Source: Melastoma dodecandrum (lineage: Eukaryota > Streptophyta > Magnoliopsida > Myrtales > Melastomataceae). From it: a DNA stretch of 64,000 nucleotides. The translations under genes and the position numbers were made by a program. The notes beneath the pieces are model-generated. The model saw only the letters and a list, made by a program, of their open reading frames with translations, was not told the origin of the DNA and ran no database searches. Positions within the stretch are counted from its first letter, which is position 1. Every line of letters begins with the position of its first letter. The DNA is taken from positions 1,240,001 to 1,304,000 of the forward strand of contig JARUPY010000537.1 in assembly GCA_029817715.1 (NCBI GenBank). Direction: 5' to 3'. This document shows, one piece after another, positions 24,303 to 34,550 of this stretch.

Positions 24303-25296
24303 AAGTTAAAGGTCTGCCTCCAGCAATGGCATCACTTAAAAGAATGGAAAATCTTATTGTGAGTGGGATTCCAAAAATCAAGATTCAAGAAGAATTCGAT
24401 ATGTCTATTAGATTTGACAATTTTAAAATCGTTATGTCATCTAAGGATAGAATATCTCGGGTTGAAGCGGATGCCGGAAGGAATAGGCCAGCTAAAGCTG
24501 CTCAAGTACTTGCCTTTTGCTGGATGTGCCATTATAACTAGCCTTCCAGAATCAGTGTGGGAACTAGAGTCACTTGTGGAGTTGAATATTAGTAGAACTG
24601 TGCTCGTGGATCTATCTGGCCCTATTGGAAACAAGAACGAATTGAAAGTTCTTGATATGTCTCATACCGAGATTAAGATGTTGCCCAAGAGTGTTTGCAG
24701 CATGAAAAAGCAAGAGAAGTTAAATTGTCGCTTCTGTCGTCACATGGAGCAAATCCCAAGTGAAATCCGGAGTCTCCTCACACTAAGAATCTTGGACTTG
24801 GAGGGCACAAGCATCGATGAATTACCATCTGAAATTGATCGATTGTCTCATCTCCAGTGTCTTAATATGGAATATTGCTGGAATCTCAAGAGAGTCAGAA
24901 GCTTCCGGCCAGTTTGTGCGACTTAAAACTCCCGTATTTTTCACTAGAAGTCATCCCAGATCTTTCCAACTTAGTAAATTTGGGCTTTTTGCCACTTCTC
25001 AGCAATGAAGCTTCATTTTTCTCTAAGATTTCCCACAAACAGATGATGAAGAATCGATATCTTCAATTCCCTACAGTTTGATTTGAGTCATTTCCAACAG
25101 CTGAATTGGTAACATCTTGTTCCGATGCACAATCCCTATCCCAGCTTCCCCCAGATTTGTCCGGATTAATCCTAACAGGATTCATGGCTAAAATATTCAA
25201 TTTTTGGCCCTATCCAAAGATGGAATAATCTGTCCGTATTAAACATCAACAGATTTTTTACAGAAGAAATTTATCTTGGAGGCCTTTGAGACGGTA
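24303..25296 (+). pseudogene. TNL leucine-rich-repeat fragment, frameshifted
   Basis: Homologous to 15765-16810 of TNL exon 4. It starts with GGTCTGCCTCCAGC, continues through LKRMPEGIGQLKLLKYL and ESVWELESLVELNISR, and ends with ACAGAAGAAATTTATCTTGG. The frame changes near 24430 and 24900 and is lost after 25081. A stretch equal to about 16500-16590 is missing. It has no start, TIR or NB-ARC. With 21877-22464 it shows that at least three TNL-type loci or copies once existed here. Confidence 0.85.
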
Positions 25297-25336
25297 ACTA
25301 CAAGGGAATCCTTTGAGACGGTAATAACATGGTAGC

Positions 25337-26079
25337 TGTCACAGGTCTACAATTACAACGATAATTTTCGAACCTGCTAGCGTCGTATCCGCTCACGATA
25401 CGACCAGCAATGCGCAGACGGAAGACAAGGATCTCCCACTCGTTCCCTTCCAAGGAATCGCTCACGTTCCTAAGGATCGCCCCGTGTATCGTTCACGCTC
25501 CGCTCGTGTAACTCTCACGCTCACACTCGGGGTCGTTCACCGAACACGCCCAAGGACCAGCTCAAAGGACCAAGGCCACAGAGGGGGATGAAGGGGTTCG
25601 AAGGGGAAGACTCTCGATTTCTGGTGGAGGCCACCAAGGTTTCTTTTCACTAACAAAGAAAACCAATTACAAACTCTCTGTGTATGTATCCGTGTCCCAG
25701 CCCCCTTCACAAGCCACACATATATAGGGGGTCGTGGGTGCAATATACAATGATTCGGACAAAGCATGGGGTCGCCCATACCCTGAGGCGACAGCCCTTC
25801 GCCCATACCCTGCGGCGCCAACCTTTCTTTCGCCCATGCTGCCTTGTCGGCCGTTAGCACATGCCCTCCGCCTTTAACACATGCCCTCCGTTTTTAGCAC
25901 ATGCTTGCAACCTTTCCGCCTTTAGCACATGTCGTGCCAGGTCAGCCTTTGCGCATGCCTAAAGTTATAGGGAAGCCATCTCTTCGCCCACGTGCTCGTG
26001 CCTCTCTTTACGAGCTGTGACCGAGTTGCACCGTCCTCGGCCACGACCTTCGCTGTGCATAGGTAGCAGCATGCTAACA
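25337..26079 (-). repeat. 3' LTR of the chromovirus (743 bp)
   Basis: Same sequence as 30667-31388 with about a dozen visible differences, mainly an extra short block in a GTTAGCACATGCCC-type repeat near 25850-25900. The last 150 or so bases are almost identical. At its inner edge (26080-26112) stand 27 or more bases identical to the host kinase flank of the other LTR, where a polypurine tract would be expected. Confidence 0.88.
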
Positions 26080-29000
26080 GTAGCCATCAAGGTTCTCAAC
26101 CTCCAAATTGGAGGAAGTCGACGCCCACCAGAGGAAGTCGACGCCCTCGTCGACGCCCTCGTCGACACCTTGTCGAGGTACGCCTGCACCTCTCGCTCAA
26201 ACTGCCACAAGGAGTTTGCCTTCTCCCACGTAGCATCCGCCGGGTCTTTTCCCTTCCATTGCACGAGGTACTCAGTCCTCCGATTCTTCTTGCTTTGCCC
26301 CAAGGTACGATGGTCGATTATGGATTCAATCTGAATCTCATGTTGTTCTCGGATCGTTGGAGGCGCCCGCCTCGCTTGGGTACGCCCTTCCAAAGCCATG
26401 TCCTCGTGAAATGGCTTCAAGAAGCTTACATGAAAGGTCGGGTGGATCTTTAACCGCTCTGGAAGTTGCAATCGGTAGGCCACCTGACCAACTCGTTTCA
26501 CAATCTCAAAGGGTCCGTCATACCTCGGGACCAAGCCACGATGCACACTCTTGCTGCTAATCTTCTTCCAGATTTGCGGCGTGAGCTTGAGCATCACCTT
26601 GTCACCAACATTGAATTCGAGGGCCCGCCGATGCCGATCAGCGTATTTCCTCATCCGTCGAGCAGCCTTGGCCAAGCTATCCCGAGCCTCCGCAAGCATT
26701 TCCTGTTTGTTGTGAGCAAAACGATAAGCTGTAGGGCACGGACCACCAGTGCGCTGTAGAGCAACTTCTTGAGGCGAAAGGGGTTGGTGGCCAATGGCAA
26801 GCTCGAATGGACTAAAACCCGTCAAAGACGACCTGTGCAAATTGTAACAGATTTGGGCAGTATCAAGTAAATCAAGCCAATTCTTTTGACTGGCGGTCAC
26901 GTAGTGACGAAGGTATTCCTCCAGCAACGCATTCACCCGCTCCGTCTGACCATCCGTCCGGGGGTGATTAGCCGTGGAAAACTTTAACTCAGAACCCATC
27001 AGCTTGAAGAGGTGCGTCCAGAAACCGTCCCGTGAAGCGAGTATCCCGATCGCTTACAATGTCCGAGGGCAGCCCAAAATGCTTCACCACGTTCTTGAAG
27101 AACATCTCCGCCGATACTTCCGCAGTACAAGCATGAGGCGCTGCCACAAAGACTGCATATTTGGAGAAGCGGTCGACAACTACCAGGATAGATGACATAC
27201 CATTCACCTTCGGAAATCTAGAGATAAAATCCATCGAAACCGACACCCACGGTTTCTCGGCAATTGGCAACGGTTGGAGTAAGCCTGCCTCCTTCCGCCT
27301 CTCTGGTTTATCTTGCTGACAAACAAGACAAGTCTTAACGTATGCCTCGCAATCGTCCTCTAGGTGCGGCCACACGTAGCATCGCTTCACCAGGGCTATC
27401 ATACGTTCCCTCCCTGGATGTCCAGCCCAAAGGGAGTCATGAGATTCCCGCATTATCTGCTGCCGTAACCCACCACCAATGGGGATGTAAAGCCGGTTTC
27501 CCTCACAATACAGCAGCTCATCCTCCAGCCAGTACCTCCGTACTGTGCCTTCCTTGACCTGCTGGACCAACTTGACATTGGCAGGGTCAGCTTTCGCAAG
27601 ATTACAAACCTTGTCAAGGATATCGGCCTGAAAGGTTGAAATCGCGGTAACCATCTCCACGGTCTTGCGACTTAGTGCATCCGCCACAAGGTTATGCCGT
27701 CCAGGTCGATGTTCCCACTCGAAATCGTATTCGGCTAGGAACTCTTGCCATCGAGCCTGCCGTGGGGAGAGCTTCTTTTGGGTTTGGAAGAAGGTGTTCG
27801 CAACATTGTCCGTCTTCACCACAAACGTGGTTCCCAGTAAGTACACTCGCCAAACTCTTAGGCAGTGGATGACAGCCAACATCTCCTTCTCGTGGGCAGA
27901 GTATCGTCGCTCCGCATCCTTTAATTTCCAACTTTCGAAGGCAACGGGGTGGCCCTCCTGCACCAAGACACCTCCTACTGCCTGGTCAGAAGCATCAGTA
28001 TGCACTTCGAACGGCTTGTTGAATTGAGGAAGCTTTAGGACAGGTTCAATGGACATTGCTTCTTTGAGGTCGTCAAAGGCTTGCTGGCAACTCTCGCTCC
28101 AGCACCAAGGCCGATCCTTTTTCAGCAGATCTGTCAAGGGTGCCACCCGCCGAGAGTAGTTTCTCACGAACTTCCGGTAGTAGTTGGCTAGTCCCAAGAA
28201 GCTTCTCAATTCCGCAACCGTTCTAGGTACCGGCCACTCCCGAATTACCTGTACCTTCTTCGTGTCCATCCTCACAATGCCGCGTCCCACAACGTGTCCT
28301 AGGAAACTAATTTCCTGCACACAGAACTCGCACTTCTCCTTCTTCACATAAAGAGAGTGTTCCCTCAGTTTCGACAACACAAGCCGCAGGTGAGTCATGT
28401 GGTCGTCCATAGTCTCGGAGTATATCACAATATCATCCAAGTAGACCACAACAAACTCGTCGATATATTGATGGAATACATCGTTCGTCAGGTTACAAAA
28501 GGTTGCCGGGGCGTTAGTTAGGCCAAAAGGCATAACTAGGAACTCATAGGATCCATACCTTGTCACCATCGTGGTTTTAGGCTCATCCCCCTCCGCAATG
28601 CGTACTTGCCAATATCCAGATCGCAAGTCTAGTTTCGAGAAATACGAAGCTTTAGCTAAACGATCAAACAAGTCAGCGACAAGGGGTACCGGGTACTTAT
28701 TCTTCACTGTCACTTTGTTCAGCCCGCGGTAGTCGACGCATAGCCGTAGTGATCCGTCATGCTTTGCCTGGAACTGCACAGGAGCCCCATAGGGCGCCTT
28801 TGAGGGTTGGATTTTCCCAGCATCCAGCAGCTCGCCCAACTGCTTCCGAGGCTCGGCCAGCTCCTTTGGGGACATCCGATAGGGTGCCTTGGCAGGTGGA
28901 AGGGTCCCGGGAAGGAGTTCAATTCTATGATCGACCGCGCATCTAGGAGGGAGACCCTTCGGTAGTTTAGGCGGCATCACATCCTCGAACTCGTTCAGCA

Positions 29001-29874
29001 CTGGCACTACCTCTTGGGGAATCTCGATGGGATCTGTCGTCTCCACTTCGAAGATTGCCGCGAGGTAAGTGGTCTGTCCCTTCTTCCATCCCTTTGCAAG
29101 CTGCATCGCCGATACAAGCTCTGGCTTCCCCCCACTGCATTTCCCTTCAACATACTGTCCTTTTACGAAGCATTCTTGGTCCTCATCTCCAATGAAGAGC
29201 CCACATAAATGGGGCATCACTGCTACCCGTGCTTTCATCAAGAAGTTGTTGCCCAAAATCACATCAAAATCATCAAGAGGGACAACCATGAAGTCAAGGG
29301 TACCGTTCCACAAACCGAGGGTAGCTTCCACACCCTTGGCCAAACCACTAATAGGTTGGCTGTTGGAGTTCACAGCCTTGATTCTATAGGGATGACCATC
29401 CACTAGCAGACCCAACCGTGCCACCACTCGGTCGGCCACAAAGCTTTGTGTAGCTTCAGTATCCACCATTGCCAGCACCTGGTGGTGATTCACAGACAAA
29501 GGAACATACATCAGTCCCTTACCAGCACCATCCTTCTTCATTCTAAGGGCGCTCAAGAGTTGCAAAGGGGCAACACGGGTCGGGGTTGCATCGTCCTCCG
29601 AAAGTATGGCGTTCAGCTTGTCCTTCCTTGGACAGTCCCTCGCTCGATGATGACCATCACAGATGAAGCAGCCCGAGTGTGTCTTGGGGTCTTTTCGGAA
29701 CTCCCCACTCGTACCACTACTCGACCCAGGAGCAGAGCCATTGCCCTGCTTTCCCTTGGACTTCTGTTTCCCACTCCTCTTTCCCTTCTGCATCTCATTA
29801 TGCGGTCCCTTTTCTCTGGCCACACTTTTCCCTTTGGGTTCACTCGCCCCACTCAAGCGAATCAGCGACAGCAA
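25965..29874 (-). pseudogene. Pol of the chromovirus: protease, RT, RNase H, integrase, chromodomain
   Basis: First frame 29874-26989 (961 codons): CCHC-type knuckle [13 protein letters not shown] (about residue 68), protease motif DTEATQSF (29449-29475) where the usual third active-site residue Gly is Glu, RT with YLDD (28420-28460), RNase H (DASDQAVGG), and the integrase zinc finger and first two DDE aspartates ([15 protein letters not shown]). A one-base frameshift near 27021 breaks the integrase core. The second frame 26999-25965 continues with DGQTERVN (third catalytic residue) and a chromodomain (YLVQWKGKDPADATWEK) that reads on histone marks in related elements. The frame runs into the LTR. 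The Glu change and frameshift argue against activity. Confidence 0.9.
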
Positions 29875-30643
29875 TGGCAGAGGGAAGGTCCTTCACACCC
29901 TGCCGCCTCAATTCGAGCTGAGCCCAAAGTTGCAGCCCCGAAAGGAAGTTGAACAACTTGTCTGCTTCCGACATATCTGTAATGTCAAGCATGAGGGAAG
30001 TAAATTGTTTTACATATTCCCGGACAGTACCAGTGTGCTTGAGGCGTTTTAATGACTCCCTTGCATTCCAACTCGTGTTGCAAGGTAAGAACTGATCCAT
30101 CAGTTCCTTCTTTAATGCCTCCCACGTATCGATCTTTGGACGCCCAGCATTTAAGTCGTCCTTCACTCTAGTCCGCCACCAGAGCTTGGCATCGCCCGAC
30201 AGATACATAGTTGTTATGGACACCTTCTCTTCCTCGGGTACTCTTGCCGCAAGGAAATATTGTTCCACATCCCACAGAAAGTTTTGTAGCGCTTTCGCAT
30301 CGCGACAACCATCAAAAGATTGAGGTTCAGGCACTCTAACCTTTGAACGTCCATCCCCGCCGGGTGGAGTTGGGGCAGCCACCGCCTTTTTAAGGATTGC
30401 AATTTCGCACTTCAGATCCTCTTGTTGGCTATTCATCCAGTCGAGGGACTGGCTCAAGCTATCAAGTAAATCCTTAAGCCTTCCCACCTCTGCCCCACTC
30501 AACGACTCGAGTGAAGTCTGCACCGCCAACAGCCCAACAGAGAAATGATCTATCCTTTCAAAGATCGAAGATTGCTCACCCGTAGGAGCATCACCCACAA
30601 GGCGTTCCAGCCGCTCCAAACGTTCAGCATTGGTCCGAGTCAT
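29840..30643 (-). CDS. Gag of the chromovirus
   Basis: 267 codons starting a few bases after the primer-binding site. It has an N-terminal helical stretch, then the retrotransposon gag core ([50 protein letters not shown]). The frame ends at 29840, 34 bases after an overlapping pol frame opens at 29874. In this clade gag and pol are normally one frame, so a small indel near 29850 probably split them. Gag would form the cytoplasmic particle. The zinc knuckle now sits in the pol frame. Confidence 0.88.
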   Translation of the reverse strand: MTRTNAERLERLERLVGDAPTGEQSSIFERIDHFSVGLLAVQTSLESLSGAEVGRLKDLLDSLSQSLDWMNSQQEDLKCEIAILKKAVAAPTPPGGDGRSKVRVPEPQSFDGCRDAKALQNFLWDVEQYFLAARVPEEEKVSITTMYLSGDAKLWWRTRVKDDLNAGRPKIDTWEALKKELMDQFLPCNTSWNARESLKRLKHTGTVREYVKQFTSLMLDITDMSEADKLFNFLSGLQLWAQLELRRQGVKDLPSAIAVADSLEWGE

Positions 30644-30666
30644 CGTTCCTTTGCTCTGAGGCCAAC

Positions 30667-31388
30667 TATCACAGGTCTACAATTACAACGATAATTTTCG
30701 AACCTGCTAGCGTCGTATCCGCTCACGATACGACCAGCAACGTGCAGACGGAAGACAAGGATCTCCCACTCGTTCCCTTCCAAGGAATCGCTCACGTTCC
30801 TAAGGATCGCCCCGTGTATCGTTCACGCTCCGCTCGTGTAACGCTCACGCTCACACTCGGGGTCGTTCACCGAACACGCCCAAGGACCAGCTCAAAGGAC
30901 CAAGGCCACAGAGGGGGACGAAGGGGTTCGAAGGGGAAGACTCTCGATTTCTGGTGGAGGCCACCAAGGTTTCTTTTACTAACAAAGAAAACCAATTACA
31001 AACTCTCTGTGTATGTATCCGTGTCCCAGCCCCCTTCACAAGCCACACATATATAGGGGGTCGTGGGTGCAATATACAATGATTAGGACAAAGCATGGGG
31101 TCGCCCATACCCTGAGGCGACAGCCCTTCGCCCATACCCTGCGGCACCAACCTTTCTTTCGCCCATGCTGCCTTGTCAGCCTTTAGCACATGCCCTCCGC
31201 CTTTAGCACATGCCTGCAACCTTTCCGCCTTTAGCACATGTCGTGCCAGGTCAGCCTTTGCACATGCCTAAAGTTGTAGGGAAGCCATCTCTTCGCCCAC
31301 GTGCTCGTGCCTCTCTTTACGAGCTGTGACCGAGTTGCACCGTCCTCGGCCACGACCTTCGCTGTGCATAGGTAGCAGCATGCTAACA
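30667..31388 (-). repeat. 5' LTR of the chromovirus (722 bp)
   Basis: It lies on the gag side and so is the 5' LTR in element orientation. It ends at 31388 next to target-site copy GTAGC and the host kinase frame. CACATATATAGGGGG near 31046 (minus CCCCCTATATATGTG) is a good TATA box for element transcription on the minus strand. Confidence 0.88.
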
Positions 31389-32261
31389 GTAGCCATCAAG
31401 GTTCTCAACCTCCAAACTGGAGCAGCATCAAAAAGTTTCTTAGCAAAGTGTGAGGCATTAAGAAATATCACACATCGGAATCTCGTAAAGATTTTGACTG
31501 CTTGCTTGACCATTGACTTCCAAGGTAATGATTTTAAGGCTCTTGTGTATGAGTACATGGAAAATGGAAGTCTCGATGTGTGGCTCCATCATACAGCTGA
31601 GGGAGTGCACCAAAATTCAAGTTTAATCCAAAGACTAAGTATTGCCAATGACATAGCTTGTGCGGTGGAGTATCTACATCACGAGAGCGAGATGCCAATA
31701 TACATTGTGATTTGAAGCCGAGCAACATTCTTCTGGACATGGAGATGACTGCCCATGTAGGCGATTTTGGCCTTGCAAGGATTCGTCATACAGCTGAGAG
31801 GGACGATCGGCTACCGCCCTCCAGGTTCATGAACTTCATTTGAATGTGGTCATGATATTGATTTGCTTGTGGTATTGTAAGATTGTGATGGTAGGGTGGA
31901 ATATGAAATGTGCAGAGTATGGCATGGGAAGCCCAGTGTCGAAGGAGGGAGATGTTTACAGTTACGACATCCTTCTGCTGGAGATGTTCACAGGAAAGAG
32001 ACCCACTGACAACATGTTCGAGAATGGTTGGAACATTCGTTGCTTCTGTGAGGCGGCATTGCCAGACAGGGTGGGGGAAATAACAGACCCTTCATTGTTT
32101 TCAAATTTGCTTGGAGCATCCCTACTTCAACAAGGGCGAAAGAATGCTTAGTGAAGGTGTTTGAAGTAGGGATCAGCTGTTGCCAAGAGTTGCCACGAGA
32201 AAGGACGGATATCCGTGATGCCTCAGCGAAACTTCGCTCCATAAAAGCTGCATTGCTCTGA

Positions 32262-33129
32262 ATCTCGTAAATCATATGCAGTGGTGGTGGAGATGGTTAT
32301 TTATATTAAAAAGGCATGATTTGGTATTTATGCTTTGCACTGTTTCGTAGCTTCAAATAAGTCCATCCTGGCGTTGCTCTCTTCGGAAGACGTGTGTGCT
32401 GAAGTTTACGTGCGTGAAATCATTTGTCCGCAGTGTGGTATATGTAAATATAATACCCCTACAAAATTTTAATTTCTTCACATAAAATTGTTAGACTATA
32501 TATGTATGGAGTCATGTGGATACCACTGTGTTTGCAGTTAGTCAATTCAGAGTCACTCCTTAATCTACCAGTTTGGTGTTGGATGTCCAACAATGACCGC
32601 TATCACTTTTGATTAATTTTTCTGTTTCATGAGTAGATACGGTCTGCGGCTATCCTCCTGAGATGATATGGGGAACAATTGAAAGAAAAGTGGATTAGGA
32701 ATCAGACAATCACACGGTAAGAAAAAATCGAAGATATCTCAGATCCTTCTCCTTCTTGGGAGCCAAAAGCCTCCCTATGATTTCTCAGATTTTATTATCA
32801 GATAATTAGGAGGACACGAACCTCCCTGACCTTCAGACACGTTCAACCCCTTCTGAGAAACCGGAGGCCAACTCCTCGGGGAATCAGAGATAAATTCCTC
32901 CACATATAACCAGAGGCCAACTCCCCCGAGATACATACAAAAGCCGGTGCCAGTGGCTCCCCCTCTCCAGTGCTGACGTGAAACCAAGCCCCGACGGAGA
33001 CAGACATTCCCGGACAAATACTCGAGATGTACATCCCAAGGAAATGAATTCGATCGCATTTAGGTCGGGGAGTTCTCTTTCCCGTGTGACGTAATCACGC
33101 CTAATCGAATTTAAAGTACCGATAATGTC
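32262..33129. other. 3' flank of the kinase pseudogene
   Basis: No gene. Short minus-strand open frames near 32775-33059 carry no motif; the segment repeats CGGAGGCCAACTCC and AGAGGCCAACTCCC (32864, 32915), a minor internal repeat. Confidence 0.5.
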
Positions 33130-33137
33130 CCGCTAAT

Positions 33138-34247
33138 TAGGGGTGTGCAGGTTCCGGATGGGTAGGTTTCGGATGTAGTGGTCGGTTCCTAATTTTTAGA
33201 ACCTACAACCTACCTGTGTCTTAAAGAATCACCCAGGAACCAATCCGCCGATTCTGGTACCGGTTCCGGTTCCGATTTTACAAGAGAAGCAAATCACCCT
33301 TTTTGTTGTATTTATAACAGTTTTCCCAGATGAACTACACATCCTTGTAAACATCCTCTGAATTTTGATATTTAACACCATTTTCAAGACTATTGCTTAT
33401 AATTCCAAAGTCCATTGGAGTATCGATTACAGTAAAGTAATCCTGAATCAGTCCAAAGTATATCAGACCCGAGAATGTCTACGACAAACAACCACAAAGC
33501 TTTGTCCTACCCACTAAATAAAAGTTATTGTAATGCATATGGGTATTCCCAAAGCAACGAGATCCACTAGTACATTAAAATGCTCTGCAACATCCATCTT
33601 CATTACTTTTTTTATGATCTAAAAAAATGAATGGACAAAGCAAATAAACAGCGGCAACTCAAAAACATTCAAATCAAATCTAGGATGGCCTTATCCGCCT
33701 CCTTATTATACCACTCCTAACCTTGGACGGGATCCCATCAACACAAGCAAAAAATTAAAAACACGTACAACATCTGAAGTATGCATCTCCTCAACTACAG
33801 TACCAAAAAAATGGAAAGAAATATAACAGGAAGAGTTCAACAGATCGACATCGGACAAGAAGTCGGGAAAGCATAGTTCATTTACCGGATTTTGAGGGCG
33901 TGGATGCGGCGGTGGAGGTGGATGTGGGTCGGTGGTGGAGGTGCTGGTTGAAATTTTGGAAGGGAAGAAGAAGAAGAGGTGGGGACTCAGGAACAGGTGT
34001 GAATATTAGTGATTAATGATGGGTGGGGACAAGGAACCGGAACCAGATTGTTGGGGGTTAGGTTAAGTTCCAGGTTCTCCAGGTTGGTTCCGAGGGGAGA
34101 ACCTGAAACCGTACTTGGTACCGCCGGTTTTCAAAAATTTAGAACCTAGAACCTACCCGATCTATTCGAGAACCTGTACTGACACTAATCCTATGGTACC
34201 GGTTCCGACCGGTTCTCGGTTTTACCCGGAACCTATGCTCACCCCTA
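33138..34247. mobile_element. Non-autonomous hAT-type DNA transposon, complete, 1110 bp
   Basis: Terminal inverted repeats TAGGGGTGTGCAGGTTCCGG (start) and CCGGAACCTATGCTCACCCC plus TA (end) are flanked by an exact 8-bp duplication CCGCTAAT at 33130-33137 and 34248-34255. Eight-base duplications and a TAGGGGTG-type end are hAT hallmarks. Subterminal GGTTCCGG / CCGGAACC motifs crowd both ends, as expected for transposase binding. There is no transposase frame. It would be moved in trans. The interior has a GT-rich stretch (33890-33960) of unknown origin. Confidence 0.9.
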
Positions 34248-34255
34248 CCGCTAAT

Positions 34256-34550
34256 AATATCAACTTACCATGAGAATATTAAATTCCCGTGTTCACGTCA
34301 AATTTTGACTAAATTTAAATTCAAATAGTATATAATTATTATTCTAATAAATCCGTGACGTTAAATTTTTGGGATCGTGACATTGGTCCAATGTAAAGAC
34401 ACCTCATGAATTGGGACTCGTTGGAAGTGTCCAACTGTTGTGCAGGCAAGCTGGGAGTCTGGAGCACCATCTTGAAGGGCTCTCCTCCCCTGGCGTGTTT
34501 TCATCCAACGTTGTGCTTTTCTTTTCCTTACAAATAAAAAAGTTAAGCAT
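34256..34550. other. Spacer before the NBS-LRR copy
   Basis: AT-rich with no coding signal. Homology to the NBS-LRR gene at 63292 does not extend into it, so the N-terminal coiled-coil part is missing. Confidence 0.6.

Larger units (their letters stand above)
25337..31388 (-). mobile_element. Complete Ty3/gypsy chromovirus, Galadriel-like, 6.05 kb
   Basis: Two LTRs flank gag-pol on the minus strand, and the 5-bp target duplication GTAGC stands at 25332-25336 and 31389-31393. LTRs begin TGTCACAGG (TATCACAGG in the right copy) and end GCTAACA on the plus strand. A primer-binding site similar to the initiator-tRNA-Met type lies next to the 5' LTR at about 30650-30666 (minus TTGGCCTCAGAGC). Domain order gag, zinc knuckle, protease, RT, RNase H, integrase, chromodomain places it among chromoviruses. 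The Galadriel call is by resemblance. It inserted into a receptor-kinase gene. Two frame breaks suggest it is not autonomous now. Confidence 0.92.
25297..32261 (+). pseudogene. LRR receptor kinase (class XII-like), kinase domain split by a retrotransposon
   Basis: Before the insertion the frame reads YKGIL, a stop, then DGNNMVA up to 25336. After it (from 31389) come VAIKVLNLQTGAASKSF, HRNLVKILTAC, ALVYEYMENGSL, the catalytic loop HCDLKPSN and DFGLAR. An intron at 31825-31915 follows, then PEYGMGSPVSKEGDVYSY, GKRPTDNMF and a stop at 32259-32261. HCD in place of HRD marks a non-RD kinase, as in FLS2, EFR and Xa21 relatives, which are plasma-membrane pattern receptors. The ectodomain is absent: TNL fragment sequence joins directly upstream. 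Further frameshifts lie near 31700, 31795 and 32136, so it is dead even without the insertion. Confidence 0.88.

Noticed and set aside
26017..26334. Plus-strand frame reading TVAIKVLNLQ inside the chromovirus
   Set aside because: The kinase words are the copied flank at 26080-26112; what follows is antisense to the chromodomain end, so it is not a second kinase gene.
29446..29952. Plus-strand open frame of 168 codons within the chromovirus
   Set aside because: Opposite strand of the protease and gag region, which are clearly coding on the minus strand.
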